A stretch of DNA of 64,000 nt from Gallionellales bacterium GWA2_60_142 (GCA_001801085.1 MGWR01000011.1:1-64000), one strand, 5' to 3'; shown: positions 32,293-42,093, counted from the first letter of the stretch. Notes: generated from the sequence alone by a model not told the origin. Translations and numbers: made by a program.

Positions 32293-33524
32293 GCCACCTT
32301 GATTTTGCCCGTGACTACATCGTTGATCAGCGTCTTGCGCAGTTCCCGGAGTTTGTCGATCTGGGTGTTGAGGGCGGCGACGATGCGGTCGATGTGGGTG
32401 GTTTTTGAGTCGAGGTAGGCGGCGATGGTTTGTTGCTCTTCAAATGGCGGCACAGGAAGTAATAACCGCTTTATTCGATCAACCGCCAAACCTGGTTGAG
32501 CGGCGGATACAGAATATTGATTGAGGTTCATTACTCGGAGCATTTCTCCGTACCATTTCATATTGATGGAGCGATTTAGGTACACAACGACTGCGTGCTC
32601 AGATGCCCAAAATTTTCCAGACACGTAATTGATATTCCCACACAAAGCTCCTTGTCGTCCTATTAGAATGTAGTCGCCATTGTTTGTGTATATTGAAAAA
32701 TATCCTCGTAAGCCATTGCCTCCATAAACGGGATATAGCCCTGCCTTTTCAATTTGCTCTGACACAATTGTGTTGCCACTTTGAAGTGAAGATAAATCTT
32801 TAATGCGCTTCACCTCCCAATGCGCTGGCACTTCACCTATCCACTCGACCCCGCTATCTTTCATCGCCACGGTTTTATCCAGCCCACGGGTGACGGTCTC
32901 GTTGATCAGAGATTGTTTGAGCTTGCCGTATTTTTCCGCCTTCTGGACTAGCAGCTCTATTTTGCGATCAAGCTGCGCGGTTTTTTCGTCGAGGTAGGTT
33001 GCGATGGCGGTTTGTTCTGTTCCATCCGGCAATGCTGTTTGTATTTGAAAAAAATCCTTGGGGTATAGTCTTAATCGAGAAGACACAATTCCCTTCGAAT
33101 TTCTCGTCATTTCCGTTATTGCATGGGGCGTTCGATATAAATAGTCGAAATATCTATGATCGTAATGCGCATGTTTTTTCGGTCGATAAACACCATAAGC
33201 GGGGCTGCAAATGCCAGCTTCGTTGGCTGTCCCCAATGCACCCATCCAGGCCCACATAGTGTTGATAATCAGGTCACCTGTTTGGCAAAGTTTATAGCCC
33301 TCCATAGTCTCGGCCATAAACATGTTTACATTTTTCTCAGTGCGGCGAGTAACCCCGGTTATATGAGATACGGTGAGTAAAGTTTCATCACCAGAAATAC
33401 TCAAGTCACCTCGCTCCTCAAAAATATCTTTATTCCTTGTGACTTCCCAGTGCGCTGGCACTTCGCCCAGCCACTCCACGCCGCTGTCTTTATAAGTGCC
33501 ATAGCGGGCATGGGCGTAACTCAC
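32289..33524 (-). CDS. hsdS: Type I restriction enzyme, S (specificity) subunit
   Basis: Recognises the bipartite DNA target for methylation and restriction. 411 residues in two tandem halves. Each starts with nearly the same sequence (KDSGVEWLGEVPAHWEV near residue 12 and KDSGVEWIGEVPAHWEV near 221), followed by a variable target recognition domain, and ends in a coiled-coil conserved region (EQTAIATYLDEKTAQLDRKI; EQQTIAAYLDSKTTHIDRIV). The second recognition domain looks AT-rich. It overlaps hsdM upstream and the AlbA/ATPase gene downstream by four bases each. Confidence 0.95.
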   Translation of the reverse strand: MSYAHARYGTYKDSGVEWLGEVPAHWEVTRNKDIFEERGDLSISGDETLLTVSHITGVTRRTEKNVNMFMAETMEGYKLCQTGDLIINTMWAWMGALGTANEAGICSPAYGVYRPKKHAHYDHRYFDYLYRTPHAITEMTRNSKGIVSSRLRLYPKDFFQIQTALPDGTEQTAIATYLDEKTAQLDRKIELLVQKAEKYGKLKQSLINETVTRGLDKTVAMKDSGVEWIGEVPAHWEVKRIKDLSSLQSGNTIVSEQIEKAGLYPVYGGNGLRGYFSIYTNNGDYILIGRQGALCGNINYVSGKFWASEHAVVVYLNRSINMKWYGEMLRVMNLNQYSVSAAQPGLAVDRIKRLLLPVPPFEEQQTIAAYLDSKTTHIDRIVAALNTQIDKLRELRKTLINDVVTGKIKVA

Positions 33525-35572
33525 AGCGTCATCCCCGCTTCCAGCGCCTGCAACTCTTTATCCAGTGCGGCAATCTCGCCCAGTATCGCGCCCACTTCGC
33601 GCAGCTTCTCCGGTTGGTAAAAAATCTTGTTGAAGTTTATCTCCACGCCCACGACGTTTTCCAGAAACTGGAACGGCTTGCTGATGTACTTCGCCATGAA
33701 GGCGGCAATGGCGGTCTGGTTGGCGGCCGTGTCCTTGTGGAAAGGAATGATCTCGTAATCCTTCTGATAGTCTGGCGTGAGTTCCACGCTGATTTCGATG
33801 CGTTCGGGCTGGGTCTTGCTGGCTTTTTTCAGAGCGGATTTGACGACAATTTTGCCGCAGCCCAGTGCTTCATTCTTCCCGACGGTTTCCTTGATCAGGG
33901 TTTCGCGCTCGTTATCGAAAAAGTATTTCCCTTGGCTGGTGACGACGACCAGCGGCTGTTCCTTGTAATCCAGGCTGGCAATGAAGGGTTTGAGGTATTG
34001 CTCAAAATATTCCTGTAGGGTGGGCTGCCCGCCACTATTCTCGAAATCGCTGCTGGTAATGACGAATTTTGTGATTTCACGCTCGCCGTTGCTCAGGCTA
34101 ATCGGTGTAAGTTTCTCGCTGCACTTTCCTTCCTTCAGTTTGACCGCAAAGCTGTTGCCCTGCTCATCCACGTTGGTGAGCATGATTGCCTGTTTGTTGA
34201 AGTAGAAAAACTCCTTGTCGAACACGCGGGCATAGTCGTTGTCCTTGTAGGCGGTAAGCGTGGCGACGATGTCGAGGCGACTGGCTTCATCGACTTCCTT
34301 GCGCTTGGAGCCTTTACTCGGTTTTATCGGCTTGGATTTTTCGCGGGCGTTTATCAGCATCACTTTGTCTTTGTGGTGCGGCTGTTTGTTTTTGTTCAAC
34401 ACCCACAGATAGGTGTAAATGCCGGTGTTGAAAAATTCGTCGGTCGGCAACTGGATTACCGCTTCGACCACGTCGCTGTCCAGCATCCATTTGCGGATGT
34501 TGCTTTCCGCCGAACCGGCATCGCCGCTGAACAGCGTCGAGCCGTTGTGCACCACCACGCCCATGCCGACGCTGTCGAGCTTGGAGATGAGGTGCTGCAT
34601 GAACAGCAGTTGCCCGTCCGAGATCGATGGCACAAATTTGAAGCGCCCGGTCTTGTCGTGGGTGATGTCTTTTTCATAGCCTTTCCAGCTCACGCCATAG
34701 GGCGGATTGGCGACGACCACATCGAATTCTTCGTTGTAAAACTTATCGTCCACCAGCGTGTTGCCGTGTTCGATTTTGGAATCGGGGCGAAAGCGACTTT
34801 CGATCTTCGCCAGCGCGTACAGCGCGTCGTTCCAGTCCTGGCCGAAGGTTTGCGTCAGCCGTTTGAATTTCTGGTTGATGCGGTCTTCCACGCCGAACAG
34901 CATGTTGCCGCCGCCGCAGGTACAGTCGTAGATTTTCAGTAGGGTGTCGGATTCTTCGATCTTGGAGGCGATAATTTCGGCGATCAGCGCGATCACGTCG
35001 TCCGGCGTGTATTGCTCCCCCGCCGTTTCGGCAGAGATGTCCGCCCACTTGCGTTTGATGTGCTCTTCCAGCGTGGTGATTTCGGAGTTGTTGAAAGGCT
35101 TAAGGTCGATCTCCGCCCACAGCTTGGTGTAGCCCAGCAGGATTTTTTTGGCCTTGAGCTTGGTGACCACGCCCTTGATGTCGAGGAATTTCTCGCCCTC
35201 GGTCGCGTCCACGCCGAGCAGGTCTTTGGTCTCGCCGTCGAAACCTTTGAGGTAGGCTTCAAAGTCGATATCGAACGATTTGTCGTTCTTGCAGATGTCG
35301 GTTAGCGACTGGCTCTTTTCAAAAATGAAGATGTTGTAGCCTTGGCCTTCATCCTTGATCAGGTCGTACAGATCGTCTTTCTTGATCCCGGCAAATTTCT
35401 TTTCGCCGATATCGGCCTTGAGATTGTCGAACATCCGCATCAAGCGGCTCTCGATCATCACCAGCGCAAAAAACGGCATCATGAAAGACGGCCATTCCGA
35501 TTCCTTGATGCCGCAACCGCGCAACAAGTCCGCCGTCGCCCAGATTTTAGATTCGTACTGGAGGATGTTCAT
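33521..35572 (-). CDS. hsdM: Type I restriction enzyme, M (adenine methyltransferase) subunit
   Basis: N6-adenine methyltransferase of the system. 683 residues. The catalytic motif IV is VANPPYGVSW near residue 289, and the AdoMet-binding motif I is YDCTCGGGNMLFG (usually DPTCGSGG). LNKNKQPHHKDKVMLINARE and the C-terminal helical part follow the family pattern. It is the first gene of the hsd operon; the 200 bases upstream contain no gene I can support. Confidence 0.94.
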   Translation of the reverse strand: MNILQYESKIWATADLLRGCGIKESEWPSFMMPFFALVMIESRLMRMFDNLKADIGEKKFAGIKKDDLYDLIKDEGQGYNIFIFEKSQSLTDICKNDKSFDIDFEAYLKGFDGETKDLLGVDATEGEKFLDIKGVVTKLKAKKILLGYTKLWAEIDLKPFNNSEITTLEEHIKRKWADISAETAGEQYTPDDVIALIAEIIASKIEESDTLLKIYDCTCGGGNMLFGVEDRINQKFKRLTQTFGQDWNDALYALAKIESRFRPDSKIEHGNTLVDDKFYNEEFDVVVANPPYGVSWKGYEKDITHDKTGRFKFVPSISDGQLLFMQHLISKLDSVGMGVVVHNGSTLFSGDAGSAESNIRKWMLDSDVVEAVIQLPTDEFFNTGIYTYLWVLNKNKQPHHKDKVMLINAREKSKPIKPSKGSKRKEVDEASRLDIVATLTAYKDNDYARVFDKEFFYFNKQAIMLTNVDEQGNSFAVKLKEGKCSEKLTPISLSNGEREITKFVITSSDFENSGGQPTLQEYFEQYLKPFIASLDYKEQPLVVVTSQGKYFFDNERETLIKETVGKNEALGCGKIVVKSALKKASKTQPERIEISVELTPDYQKDYEIIPFHKDTAANQTAIAAFMAKYISKPFQFLENVVGVEINFNKIFYQPEKLREVGAILGEIAALDKELQALEAGMTL

Positions 35573-35772
35573 TGATAACTAAGTGATTCCATTTTTATGA
35601 TTGAAGGCAACGGATCGAAATGTCCGCTTGCAAGACAAGATGTAGAAATACTATCGCTTATGAAAAAGCGAAGACTATCAGACGGGCCGTTTCAAGCCTA
35701 GCATCACAGTGAGTATGCCGTGCTGCCGGATTCCGGATTGGAAGCTATCAAGCGAACGCGCACCACGCTCCG

Positions 35773-36969
35773 TCATCGCCCCCGTAACCTGAACACCGCC
35801 AGCCCCCCGATGATCGCCAGCAACACCAAACCGAATCCCACGACGGTCGTCGCAATCGGCACACCCGCCGCAGCCGCCCAGCTATAAGCGCCCACGAACG
35901 ACAGCATCGCGATGTTCTCGGCGAAGTTCTGCACCGCCAGCGCGTTGCCTGCGCCTATGGTTTCGTGGCCGCGCTCTTGCAGCAGGGCGTTGAGGGGGAC
36001 GACGAACATGCCGCCGCAGATGCCGATAACCACCATCAGCACGGCGGCGAGTGTGAGGTCGTGTACCGAGGCGAGTGCGAGGATCACCGGGCCGAGCAGC
36101 AGTCCGCCGATGAGTGCGCGATTGACCTTCGCCAGCGAGATCCACAGGCCCGCGCCCGCCGCGCCCAGCACGATGCCGATGGACACCGCGCCCATTAGGT
36201 TCGCCGGGGTCTGGTTGTCGGTGATCAGCAAGGCCGCAGGAACCCAGGCGAACAGCATCAGGCGCAGGGTGGTTCCGCTGCCCCAGAACACGCTGGTGCC
36301 CAACAGGCTGAAACGGGCGTCTTTGTTCTTGAACATCAGCGACAGCGACGTCCCGAATTTTTTGACGAGCAGTGCTGGATGGAAACTCACGCCGGGATTC
36401 TCTGCGGGCAGCGACGGGATGAACAGGTTGGCGAATGCGGCCAAACTGTATGCCCCCACGACGCCGGCGAACGCCCAGCTCAGCGACTGGTCTGCCAGCC
36501 AGCCGCCGAGCAGCACGCCGAGCAGGATCGCGACGATGGTCGAACCTTCCATCATGCCGTTCGCGCGCACCAGCGAGGCGGGGCCGAACATCTGCGACAG
36601 GATGCCGTACTTGGCGGGCGAATACATCGCAGCGCCTATGCCGATGATGGCGTAGGCCGTCAGCGGGTTGACGCCGAACAGCATCGCGAGCGCGCCCGAG
36701 AGCTTGAGCAGGTTCGCGATCAGCATCACGCGGCCCTTGGGGAATGCGTCCGCGAACTGCCCGACGAAAGGCGCGAGCAGGATGAAGGGCACGACGAAGG
36801 ACTCCTGCAGCAGCGGCACGAGGTTGGGCAGCCCCTGCGATTTCACGATGGCGATGGCCGCGATCAAAATGGCGTTGTCGGCCAGCGCGGACAAGAACTG
36901 CGCGACCAGCACTGCCATCATGCCCGAGGACAACAGCGGCAGGTTCAGGGTGATTCTTTCGTTACTCAC
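35773..36969 (-). CDS. lplT: Lysophospholipid transporter LplT
   Basis: Inner-membrane major facilitator that flips lysophospholipids inward for re-acylation. 398 residues with about twelve predicted helices. The N-terminal AQFLSALADNAILIAAIAIV and GQFADAFPKGRVMLIANLLK match LplT. It follows aas on the same strand after a 162-base spacer that holds an inverted repeat. In enterobacteria lplT and aas are adjacent and act together. Confidence 0.92.
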   Translation of the reverse strand: MSNERITLNLPLLSSGMMAVLVAQFLSALADNAILIAAIAIVKSQGLPNLVPLLQESFVVPFILLAPFVGQFADAFPKGRVMLIANLLKLSGALAMLFGVNPLTAYAIIGIGAAMYSPAKYGILSQMFGPASLVRANGMMEGSTIVAILLGVLLGGWLADQSLSWAFAGVVGAYSLAAFANLFIPSLPAENPGVSFHPALLVKKFGTSLSLMFKNKDARFSLLGTSVFWGSGTTLRLMLFAWVPAALLITDNQTPANLMGAVSIGIVLGAAGAGLWISLAKVNRALIGGLLLGPVILALASVHDLTLAAVLMVVIGICGGMFVVPLNALLQERGHETIGAGNALAVQNFAENIAMLSFVGAYSWAAAAGVPIATTVVGFGLVLLAIIGGLAVFRLRGR

Positions 36970-37006
36970 GGATTACTCCTTCGCCACGAGTTGAGTTTCG
37001 GGAACA

Positions 37007-37094
37007 TCCCCCTTTGGAAAAGGGGGGCCAGGGGGGATTTGAAAGGCGACGCACCGAGTCGAAAATCCCCCTCCATCCCCATTTTGCAAAGGGG
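37007..37094. repeat. Two inverted copies of a GGGGGATTT-type dispersed repeat
   Basis: The unit AAATCCCCC...CAAAGGGG occurs once inverted at 37007-37040 and once directly at 37063-37094, separated by about 22 bases. Together they can form a long hairpin between aas and lplT. Similar G/C-run palindromes are common intergenic repeats in bacteria. Confidence 0.75.
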
Positions 37095-37131
37095 CATGCG
37101 GCGCGTGGCATCCTGCAAAGGATTGCGATCA

Positions 37132-39270
37132 TCACAGCGCCTCCGCCATTTTCTTCAACGCGACGTAATCGGTCTTGCCCGTGCCCAGCAACGGCAGCGC
37201 ATCCACATGCAGGATCTTGCGCGGCACGGCGATCTCGGGGACGCCGAAGGTCTTGGCGGATGCGGACAGCGCATCGCGCGTCAGTGCGGCGTCGGTGGTG
37301 AACAGCACGATGGCTTCGCCACGTGCGCCGTCGGCCTGGCTCGATGCGCCGTGCATCGCTGTGGGCGAGGCCTGCACCGCGAGCTTCTCCACCACTTCCA
37401 GCGACACCATCTCGCCCGCGACTTTGGCGAAGCGTTTGACGCGGCCGACGATGGAGACGAAGCCGTCGTTATCTATCGCGACCACGTCGCCGGTCTCGTA
37501 CCAGCCCTCGCCTGCTTCGGATGACGGCGGCTGCAACTGGCCCGGCGCGTCAAAGCGGTAATAGCCGGACATCACGTTGGGGCCGCGCACATGCAGCATG
37601 CCGCCCTTGTCGATGCCGGGCACGGGAATCAATCGATGCTCGATGCACGGCAGCAACTGGCCGACGGTGCCGCTGCGGTAGGCCATGGGCGTATTCACCG
37701 CGAGTACGGGTGCGGTTTCGGTCGCGCCATAACCTTCCATGATGCGCAGGCCGAATTTTTCGAACCACAGTTCGCGCACCGCGGTGGACAATTTTTCCGC
37801 GCCCGCGATCACGTAGCGCAGACGATAGAAGTCGTAGGGATGCGCGAACTTCGCGTAGTTGGCGAGGAAGGTGCTGGTGCCGAACAGCACGCTGCAATTG
37901 CGGTCGTAGGCGACCTCGGGGATCACGCGGTAGTGCAGCGGCGTGGGATACAGGAACAGATTCATCCCGGTCATGATGGGTAGCAGCGCGCCGCCGGTCA
38001 GGCCAAAGGAGTGGAAGATAGGCAGCGCGTTCAGCACCTTGTCTTCCGACGAAAAGTCGATGATGGAACGTATCTGCGCGATGTTGGAAAGCAGCGCGCG
38101 ATGCGACAGCACCACGCCCTTGGGCTTGCCCTCGGAGCCGGAGGTGAACAGCACGACGGCGGCGCTTTCCGGATCGCGGTTCTGTTCCATCAGGCGCGGG
38201 AACAGCATGCCGAACATCACCCAAAGCTTGTCGCCCAGCCCCATGGTCGGGCGCAGGTCTTCCAGATACAGCACCGCTATACCGCTGAGCGCCGCCACAT
38301 CGTCTTGCAACTTCGCCTGCTCGATGAAGGCGCGCGAGGCGAAGATGGTGCGGATTTTTGCGGCGGTACAGGCGTCCTGCATGCCGCCCGCGCCGGCCTT
38401 GTAGTTCAGCATCGCGGGCACACGGCCCTGCGCGCTCGTGCCTATCATCATGCAGACCGTCGCCGCCATGTTCGGCATCAATATGCCGACGCACTCGCCC
38501 GGCCCGCTGTGTTTCGCTACGAGTCGGCCCAGCGCCAGCGTCATCTTGAGCAGGTCGCCGTAGGAGTATTCGATCTGCTTCACGTCTTCGACCAGACGGC
38601 GGTTGCGGCCATAGATGGACATCGCGTCGAGCAGGCCGGAATACAGCGTCTGCTTGGGATGCGACTCGAACAGCATCTTCTGCATCAGCCTGCGCATCGC
38701 CTCGCCGGCCATGCGGCGGCGCTGCTTCGCGGTATCCGCTTCCGGCATCGCAATACTGGTCGTCGCCAGCACGGAGATGGTCACGCGCGGAAACAGGCGG
38801 CGCGGATACTTGCCGGAGATGCGACTGAAATAGGAACGCGCCGGGCCGTCCAGGCGCACCGGCAATATCGTCGCACCGGTCTTCGCGGCGACAAACGCCG
38901 GGCCTTCGTACACCTTCATCAGCGAGCCCGTCACGGTGATGCGGCCCTCGGGAAAGATCACCACCGGCCTGCCGCCATCGACCAGCTTAATTACTTTTTT
39001 GATCGCCATCGGGCTGGTGGGATCGACCGCGAGATAGTCGGCCAGGCTCAGCACCAGACGGAAGAACCAGCTGCGCGTCACGCCGGTATGCACCACGAAC
39101 ACCGGATCGTAGGGGAGGAACAGGCCGAGCAGCAGGCCATCGAGGAACGACTCGTGGTTGGCGACGATCAGCAACCGCGAGGTGTCGATGTTCTTGTCCA
39201 GCCCGGTGACGCGAACGCGAAACAGCAGTTGCAACACGTTTCGCAGAACGATGCGAATGAGGCTCTTCAT
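37132..39270 (-). CDS. aas: Bifunctional acyl-ACP synthetase / lysophospholipid acyltransferase
   Basis: 712 residues, close to E. coli Aas (719). The N-terminal acyltransferase domain has NHESFLDG (HX4D) and FPEGRITVTG; the C-terminal AMP-binding domain has LFTSGSEGKPKGVVLSHRAL, EGYGATETAPV and GKTDYVALKKM. It re-acylates lysophospholipids in the cytoplasmic leaflet. The ATG at 39270 overlaps the stop of the upstream YiiX-like gene as ATGA. LplT, its usual partner, lies downstream. Confidence 0.92.
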   Translation of the reverse strand: MKSLIRIVLRNVLQLLFRVRVTGLDKNIDTSRLLIVANHESFLDGLLLGLFLPYDPVFVVHTGVTRSWFFRLVLSLADYLAVDPTSPMAIKKVIKLVDGGRPVVIFPEGRITVTGSLMKVYEGPAFVAAKTGATILPVRLDGPARSYFSRISGKYPRRLFPRVTISVLATTSIAMPEADTAKQRRRMAGEAMRRLMQKMLFESHPKQTLYSGLLDAMSIYGRNRRLVEDVKQIEYSYGDLLKMTLALGRLVAKHSGPGECVGILMPNMAATVCMMIGTSAQGRVPAMLNYKAGAGGMQDACTAAKIRTIFASRAFIEQAKLQDDVAALSGIAVLYLEDLRPTMGLGDKLWVMFGMLFPRLMEQNRDPESAAVVLFTSGSEGKPKGVVLSHRALLSNIAQIRSIIDFSSEDKVLNALPIFHSFGLTGGALLPIMTGMNLFLYPTPLHYRVIPEVAYDRNCSVLFGTSTFLANYAKFAHPYDFYRLRYVIAGAEKLSTAVRELWFEKFGLRIMEGYGATETAPVLAVNTPMAYRSGTVGQLLPCIEHRLIPVPGIDKGGMLHVRGPNVMSGYYRFDAPGQLQPPSSEAGEGWYETGDVVAIDNDGFVSIVGRVKRFAKVAGEMVSLEVVEKLAVQASPTAMHGASSQADGARGEAIVLFTTDAALTRDALSASAKTFGVPEIAVPRKILHVDALPLLGTGKTDYVALKKMAEAL

Positions 39271-40007
39271 TTGGTGCTCCCTGTTTTTGTATGCGACTTT
39301 CCCAATGCATGCGAACCGGCGGGGCTCTCTGCGTAGCCGTCGAAGTGCCTCACCAGCCTGTCGTCCCGCAACAGACTGGCCGGTGTCACCGTCTCGCGCT
39401 GCCATGGAATGTCGCCAAAATACCACATCCGCCAGAAGCGCTGGTCGGCCTGCGGATTGCGCTGCAACAGTGTGGCGAAAGTCTCCACTTCGCCGATTTC
39501 TACTCCCGTCGCCTCATGCAAAACCTCGCGCACGAAGCGCGAACAGAATTGCCTCGGCGAATGCAAATCGAAGCCGGTGTCGTACAGGACGCCGCTGCGC
39601 GCGGCCACTGCCTGCTTGAGTTTGCGCTGCTGCCCTGCGGCTAGCGGCGCGCTCAACCGCATCACAGCCACCCTGCCGGACTCCGAGCGCTTGACGAAAT
39701 CTGACCATGCCGTTTCCCCGGAAAGCGGCACCCGGCTTTCCGCGATCACCGGCTCCATGCCGGACACATCCGACACGATGCCGACATGGTTGGTCCAGCT
39801 CGATGTGGTGTCGGACACCTGGGTGAACGGCTGCGACGGAATGCGTATGAACACCACATCGCCGACGGCCAGTTGCTTGCCGAGTTCATGGAGATTCGCG
39901 TGTGCGGCTGGCTGCGCATAAGCCGCACCCAGCATGCATGCTGCCGCGATGAGCGCGCCGCACAAACGTACGACGCGATTGATGCGGCTATCTGATAAAT
40001 ATGACAT
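39267..40007 (-). CDS. Secreted YiiX/YebB-like permuted papain-fold protein
   Basis: 246 residues with a signal peptide ending near residue 31 (LCGALIAAACMLGAAYAQPA). The candidate catalytic His is H74 in TNHVGIVSD and the Cys is C155 in RQFCSRFVREVL, the order of circularly permuted NlpC/P60 enzymes (YiiX, peptidase C92, relatives of LRAT acyltransferases). Start GDVVFIRIPSQPFTQVSD is typical. It is coupled to aas, which suggests a role in envelope phospholipid turnover rather than peptidoglycan, but that is inference. Confidence 0.78.
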   Translation of the reverse strand: MSYLSDSRINRVVRLCGALIAAACMLGAAYAQPAAHANLHELGKQLAVGDVVFIRIPSQPFTQVSDTTSSWTNHVGIVSDVSGMEPVIAESRVPLSGETAWSDFVKRSESGRVAVMRLSAPLAAGQQRKLKQAVAARSGVLYDTGFDLHSPRQFCSRFVREVLHEATGVEIGEVETFATLLQRNPQADQRFWRMWYFGDIPWQRETVTPASLLRDDRLVRHFDGYAESPAGSHALGKSHTKTGSTK

Positions 40008-40130
40008 TTCGTTTTCCTCCGTTTGGTTGACGTGGCGTCACATTAATCGCAGGAAGCGAAAAACGAAACTATTGACCGAACCAGCGTCGAAAAATAGACT
40101 GCGCGGTATCGCTATCCAATACTTTTAGCC

Positions 40131-40862
40131 ATGACCGAAGCCACCCAGTTGATCGCGACGATCAAGAAACAGTTGAAAAGCCAGGGCATGACCTACCGCG
40201 ATGTCGCCCGCGCACTCAAGTTATCCGAGCCCAGCGTCAAACGATTATTCGCATCCGAACGCTTCACCATCGACCGGCTGGTGCAAGTCAGCGATTTACT
40301 GGGCTACACGCTGGCGGAGCTGGCTAAGGAAGCGCAGGCGGGGCAGCCGCGCCTGAGCACGCTCACCGAAAAACAGGAACGTGAAGTGGTGTCCGACACC
40401 AAGCTGTTGGTCGTCGCGGTCTGCGCGCTCAACCACTGGACGCAGGACGAGATCGTCGCGTTCTACCGGGTGAGCCATGCGGAGTGCATCAAGCTCCTGC
40501 TGCGGCTGGACAAGCTGCGCATCATCGACCTGCTGCCGGGCAACCGCATCCGCATCAACGTGTCGCGCGATTTCGACTGGCTGCCGAACGGCCCGATCAG
40601 GCAATATTTTCAGGGGCGCGGACTGGGCGATTTCCTGAAGAGCGGTTTCTCGAACGAGAACGAATCCATGGCTTTCGCGAACGGGATGTTCACCGAACAG
40701 GCGCAGGCGCAGATACAGGAAGAACTGCGGCGCTTGCGCCAGAAGTTCGCCGAATTGCACGAGGCCAGCTTGTCCGCGCCGCTGGGCAAGCGTAGCGGCG
40801 TCGGATTGCTGCTGGCGATGCGGCAATGGGAGCCCGCCGACTTTGCAAAATTGCGCCGCTGA
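40131..40862 (+). CDS. XRE-type helix-turn-helix regulator
   Basis: 243 residues. An N-terminal Cro/CI-like HTH lies near residues 8-62 (SQGMTYRDVARALKLSEPSV, LLGYTLAELAKEAQ). The remainder is a helical domain with a second wHTH-like segment (WTQDEIVAFYRVSHAECIKL) and a coiled coil (QIQEELRRLRQKFAELHEAS). It is divergent from the YiiX-aas-lplT unit across a 123-base gap, so it may control that unit. Confidence 0.8.
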   Translation: MTEATQLIATIKKQLKSQGMTYRDVARALKLSEPSVKRLFASERFTIDRLVQVSDLLGYTLAELAKEAQAGQPRLSTLTEKQEREVVSDTKLLVVAVCALNHWTQDEIVAFYRVSHAECIKLLLRLDKLRIIDLLPGNRIRINVSRDFDWLPNGPIRQYFQGRGLGDFLKSGFSNENESMAFANGMFTEQAQAQIQEELRRLRQKFAELHEASLSAPLGKRSGVGLLLAMRQWEPADFAKLRR

Positions 40863-40947
40863 AGGACCGAGCCGGGACGGGGGTTGCCGTGGCGCGGTTA
40901 ATGCGCCGATAATCCCCGCCCCGACTCCCCTTCCCCATGGGATTAAA

Positions 40948-42078
40948 TTGAGCATTGCCCGACCTCTCATCGCGTTCGCTCATTACCTGAAACAGCGGTT
41001 CGTCGAGGCGCATCCCAAGCGCGGCGACATCTCCTCCTATGCGATCGTGTTCGCGCTGATGGGCGTGGCCCTGCTGGTGCGGCTGGCGATGGCGCCGGTA
41101 GATGCGGGCCTGCAGTATGTGACCTTCTTCCCCGCAGTCACGCTTGCGGTGGTGATCGGCGGATTCTGGCCGGGTATCTTCGCGACGTTCATCGGCTTGA
41201 CGCTGGCCACGTATTTCTTCACCCCGCCGTTCTACTCGTTTTCCAGTGAGGCCTTGCATGCGAGTTTCTGGTCGAACATGGTGTTCCTGCTGGACGGGCT
41301 CATCGTGTGCGCATCCATCGAGGGCATGCATCGCTACCGCGCCAAGTACGCCGAGGAACTGAAGGAAGCCAAGCGCCAGGAGGCGCGGGTGGCGGCGATC
41401 AACAAGTCGCTGGACGAATTCACCTACATCGCCGCGCACGATCTCAAGGAGCCGCTGCGCGGCATCCACAATTACGCCAGCTTCCTCAAGGAAGACCACG
41501 CCCCGCAGTTGGACGAGAGCGGCAAGCAATACATCGACAGCATCCAGCGCCTGGCCGAACGGCTATCCACGCTGATCGACAGCCTGATGACCTACTCCCG
41601 CCTGGGCGTCGCCGAACTGGTCAAGGCTCCGGTCGATGTGGATGCCGTCGTCGACGCGGTGGCGGCAGACCTGGATCGTTTGTGGACGAAGGAAGGCATA
41701 ACCCTGCGCCGCATCGGCCGCCTCGGCATGGTGCAGGGCGACGCCGCCCGCATCGGCGAGGTGTTCCAGAACCTGATCTCCAATGCGGCGAAATACAACG
41801 ACAAGACGGAAAGATGGATAGAAGTCGGCTGCGACCGCAGCAGCGACCAGCCGGTTTTCTACGTGCGCGACAACGGCATCGGCATTCCGCCGCAACATCA
41901 CGAGAACGTCTTCCGGATATTCAAACGGCTGCATGAACAGAACAAATACGGCGGCGGCACCGGCGCCGGGCTGACCATCGTCAAGAAAATCGTCGAGCGT
42001 TATGGTGGGCGCATCTGGCTGGAATCCGTACCGGGAGAGGGAACAGTGTTTTATTTCACTTTGAACGGCGAAGCATAA
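40948..42078 (+). CDS. Sensor histidine kinase with DUF4118-type membrane domain
   Basis: 376 residues from a TTG at 40948 (SIARPLIAFAHYL); the start is uncertain because no ATG lies near and the frame is open to 40843. Residues 35-125 hold about four helices resembling the DUF4118 domain of KdpD. The dimerisation histidine is H164 in AAHDLKEPLRG, followed by an ATPase domain with NLISNAAKYND (N box), VRDNGIGIP and GGTGAGLTIV. Sequence is of the bacteriophytochrome-like kinase group. It is the first of four signalling genes. Confidence 0.88.
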   Translation: MSIARPLIAFAHYLKQRFVEAHPKRGDISSYAIVFALMGVALLVRLAMAPVDAGLQYVTFFPAVTLAVVIGGFWPGIFATFIGLTLATYFFTPPFYSFSSEALHASFWSNMVFLLDGLIVCASIEGMHRYRAKYAEELKEAKRQEARVAAINKSLDEFTYIAAHDLKEPLRGIHNYASFLKEDHAPQLDESGKQYIDSIQRLAERLSTLIDSLMTYSRLGVAELVKAPVDVDAVVDAVAADLDRLWTKEGITLRRIGRLGMVQGDAARIGEVFQNLISNAAKYNDKTERWIEVGCDRSSDQPVFYVRDNGIGIPPQHHENVFRIFKRLHEQNKYGGGTGAGLTIVKKIVERYGGRIWLESVPGEGTVFYFTLNGEA

Positions 42079-42093
42079 TGGGAACGGGGAAAC

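Noticed and set aside
35596-35700. 34-codon plus-strand frame between hsdM and lplT
   Set aside because: No ribosome binding site, no recognisable sequence, and it fits chance.
40843-40947. Extended N-terminus of the DUF4118 kinase
   Set aside because: The extension overlaps the XRE gene and is Pro/Gly-rich; a TTG at 40948 is a more likely start, though not proven.
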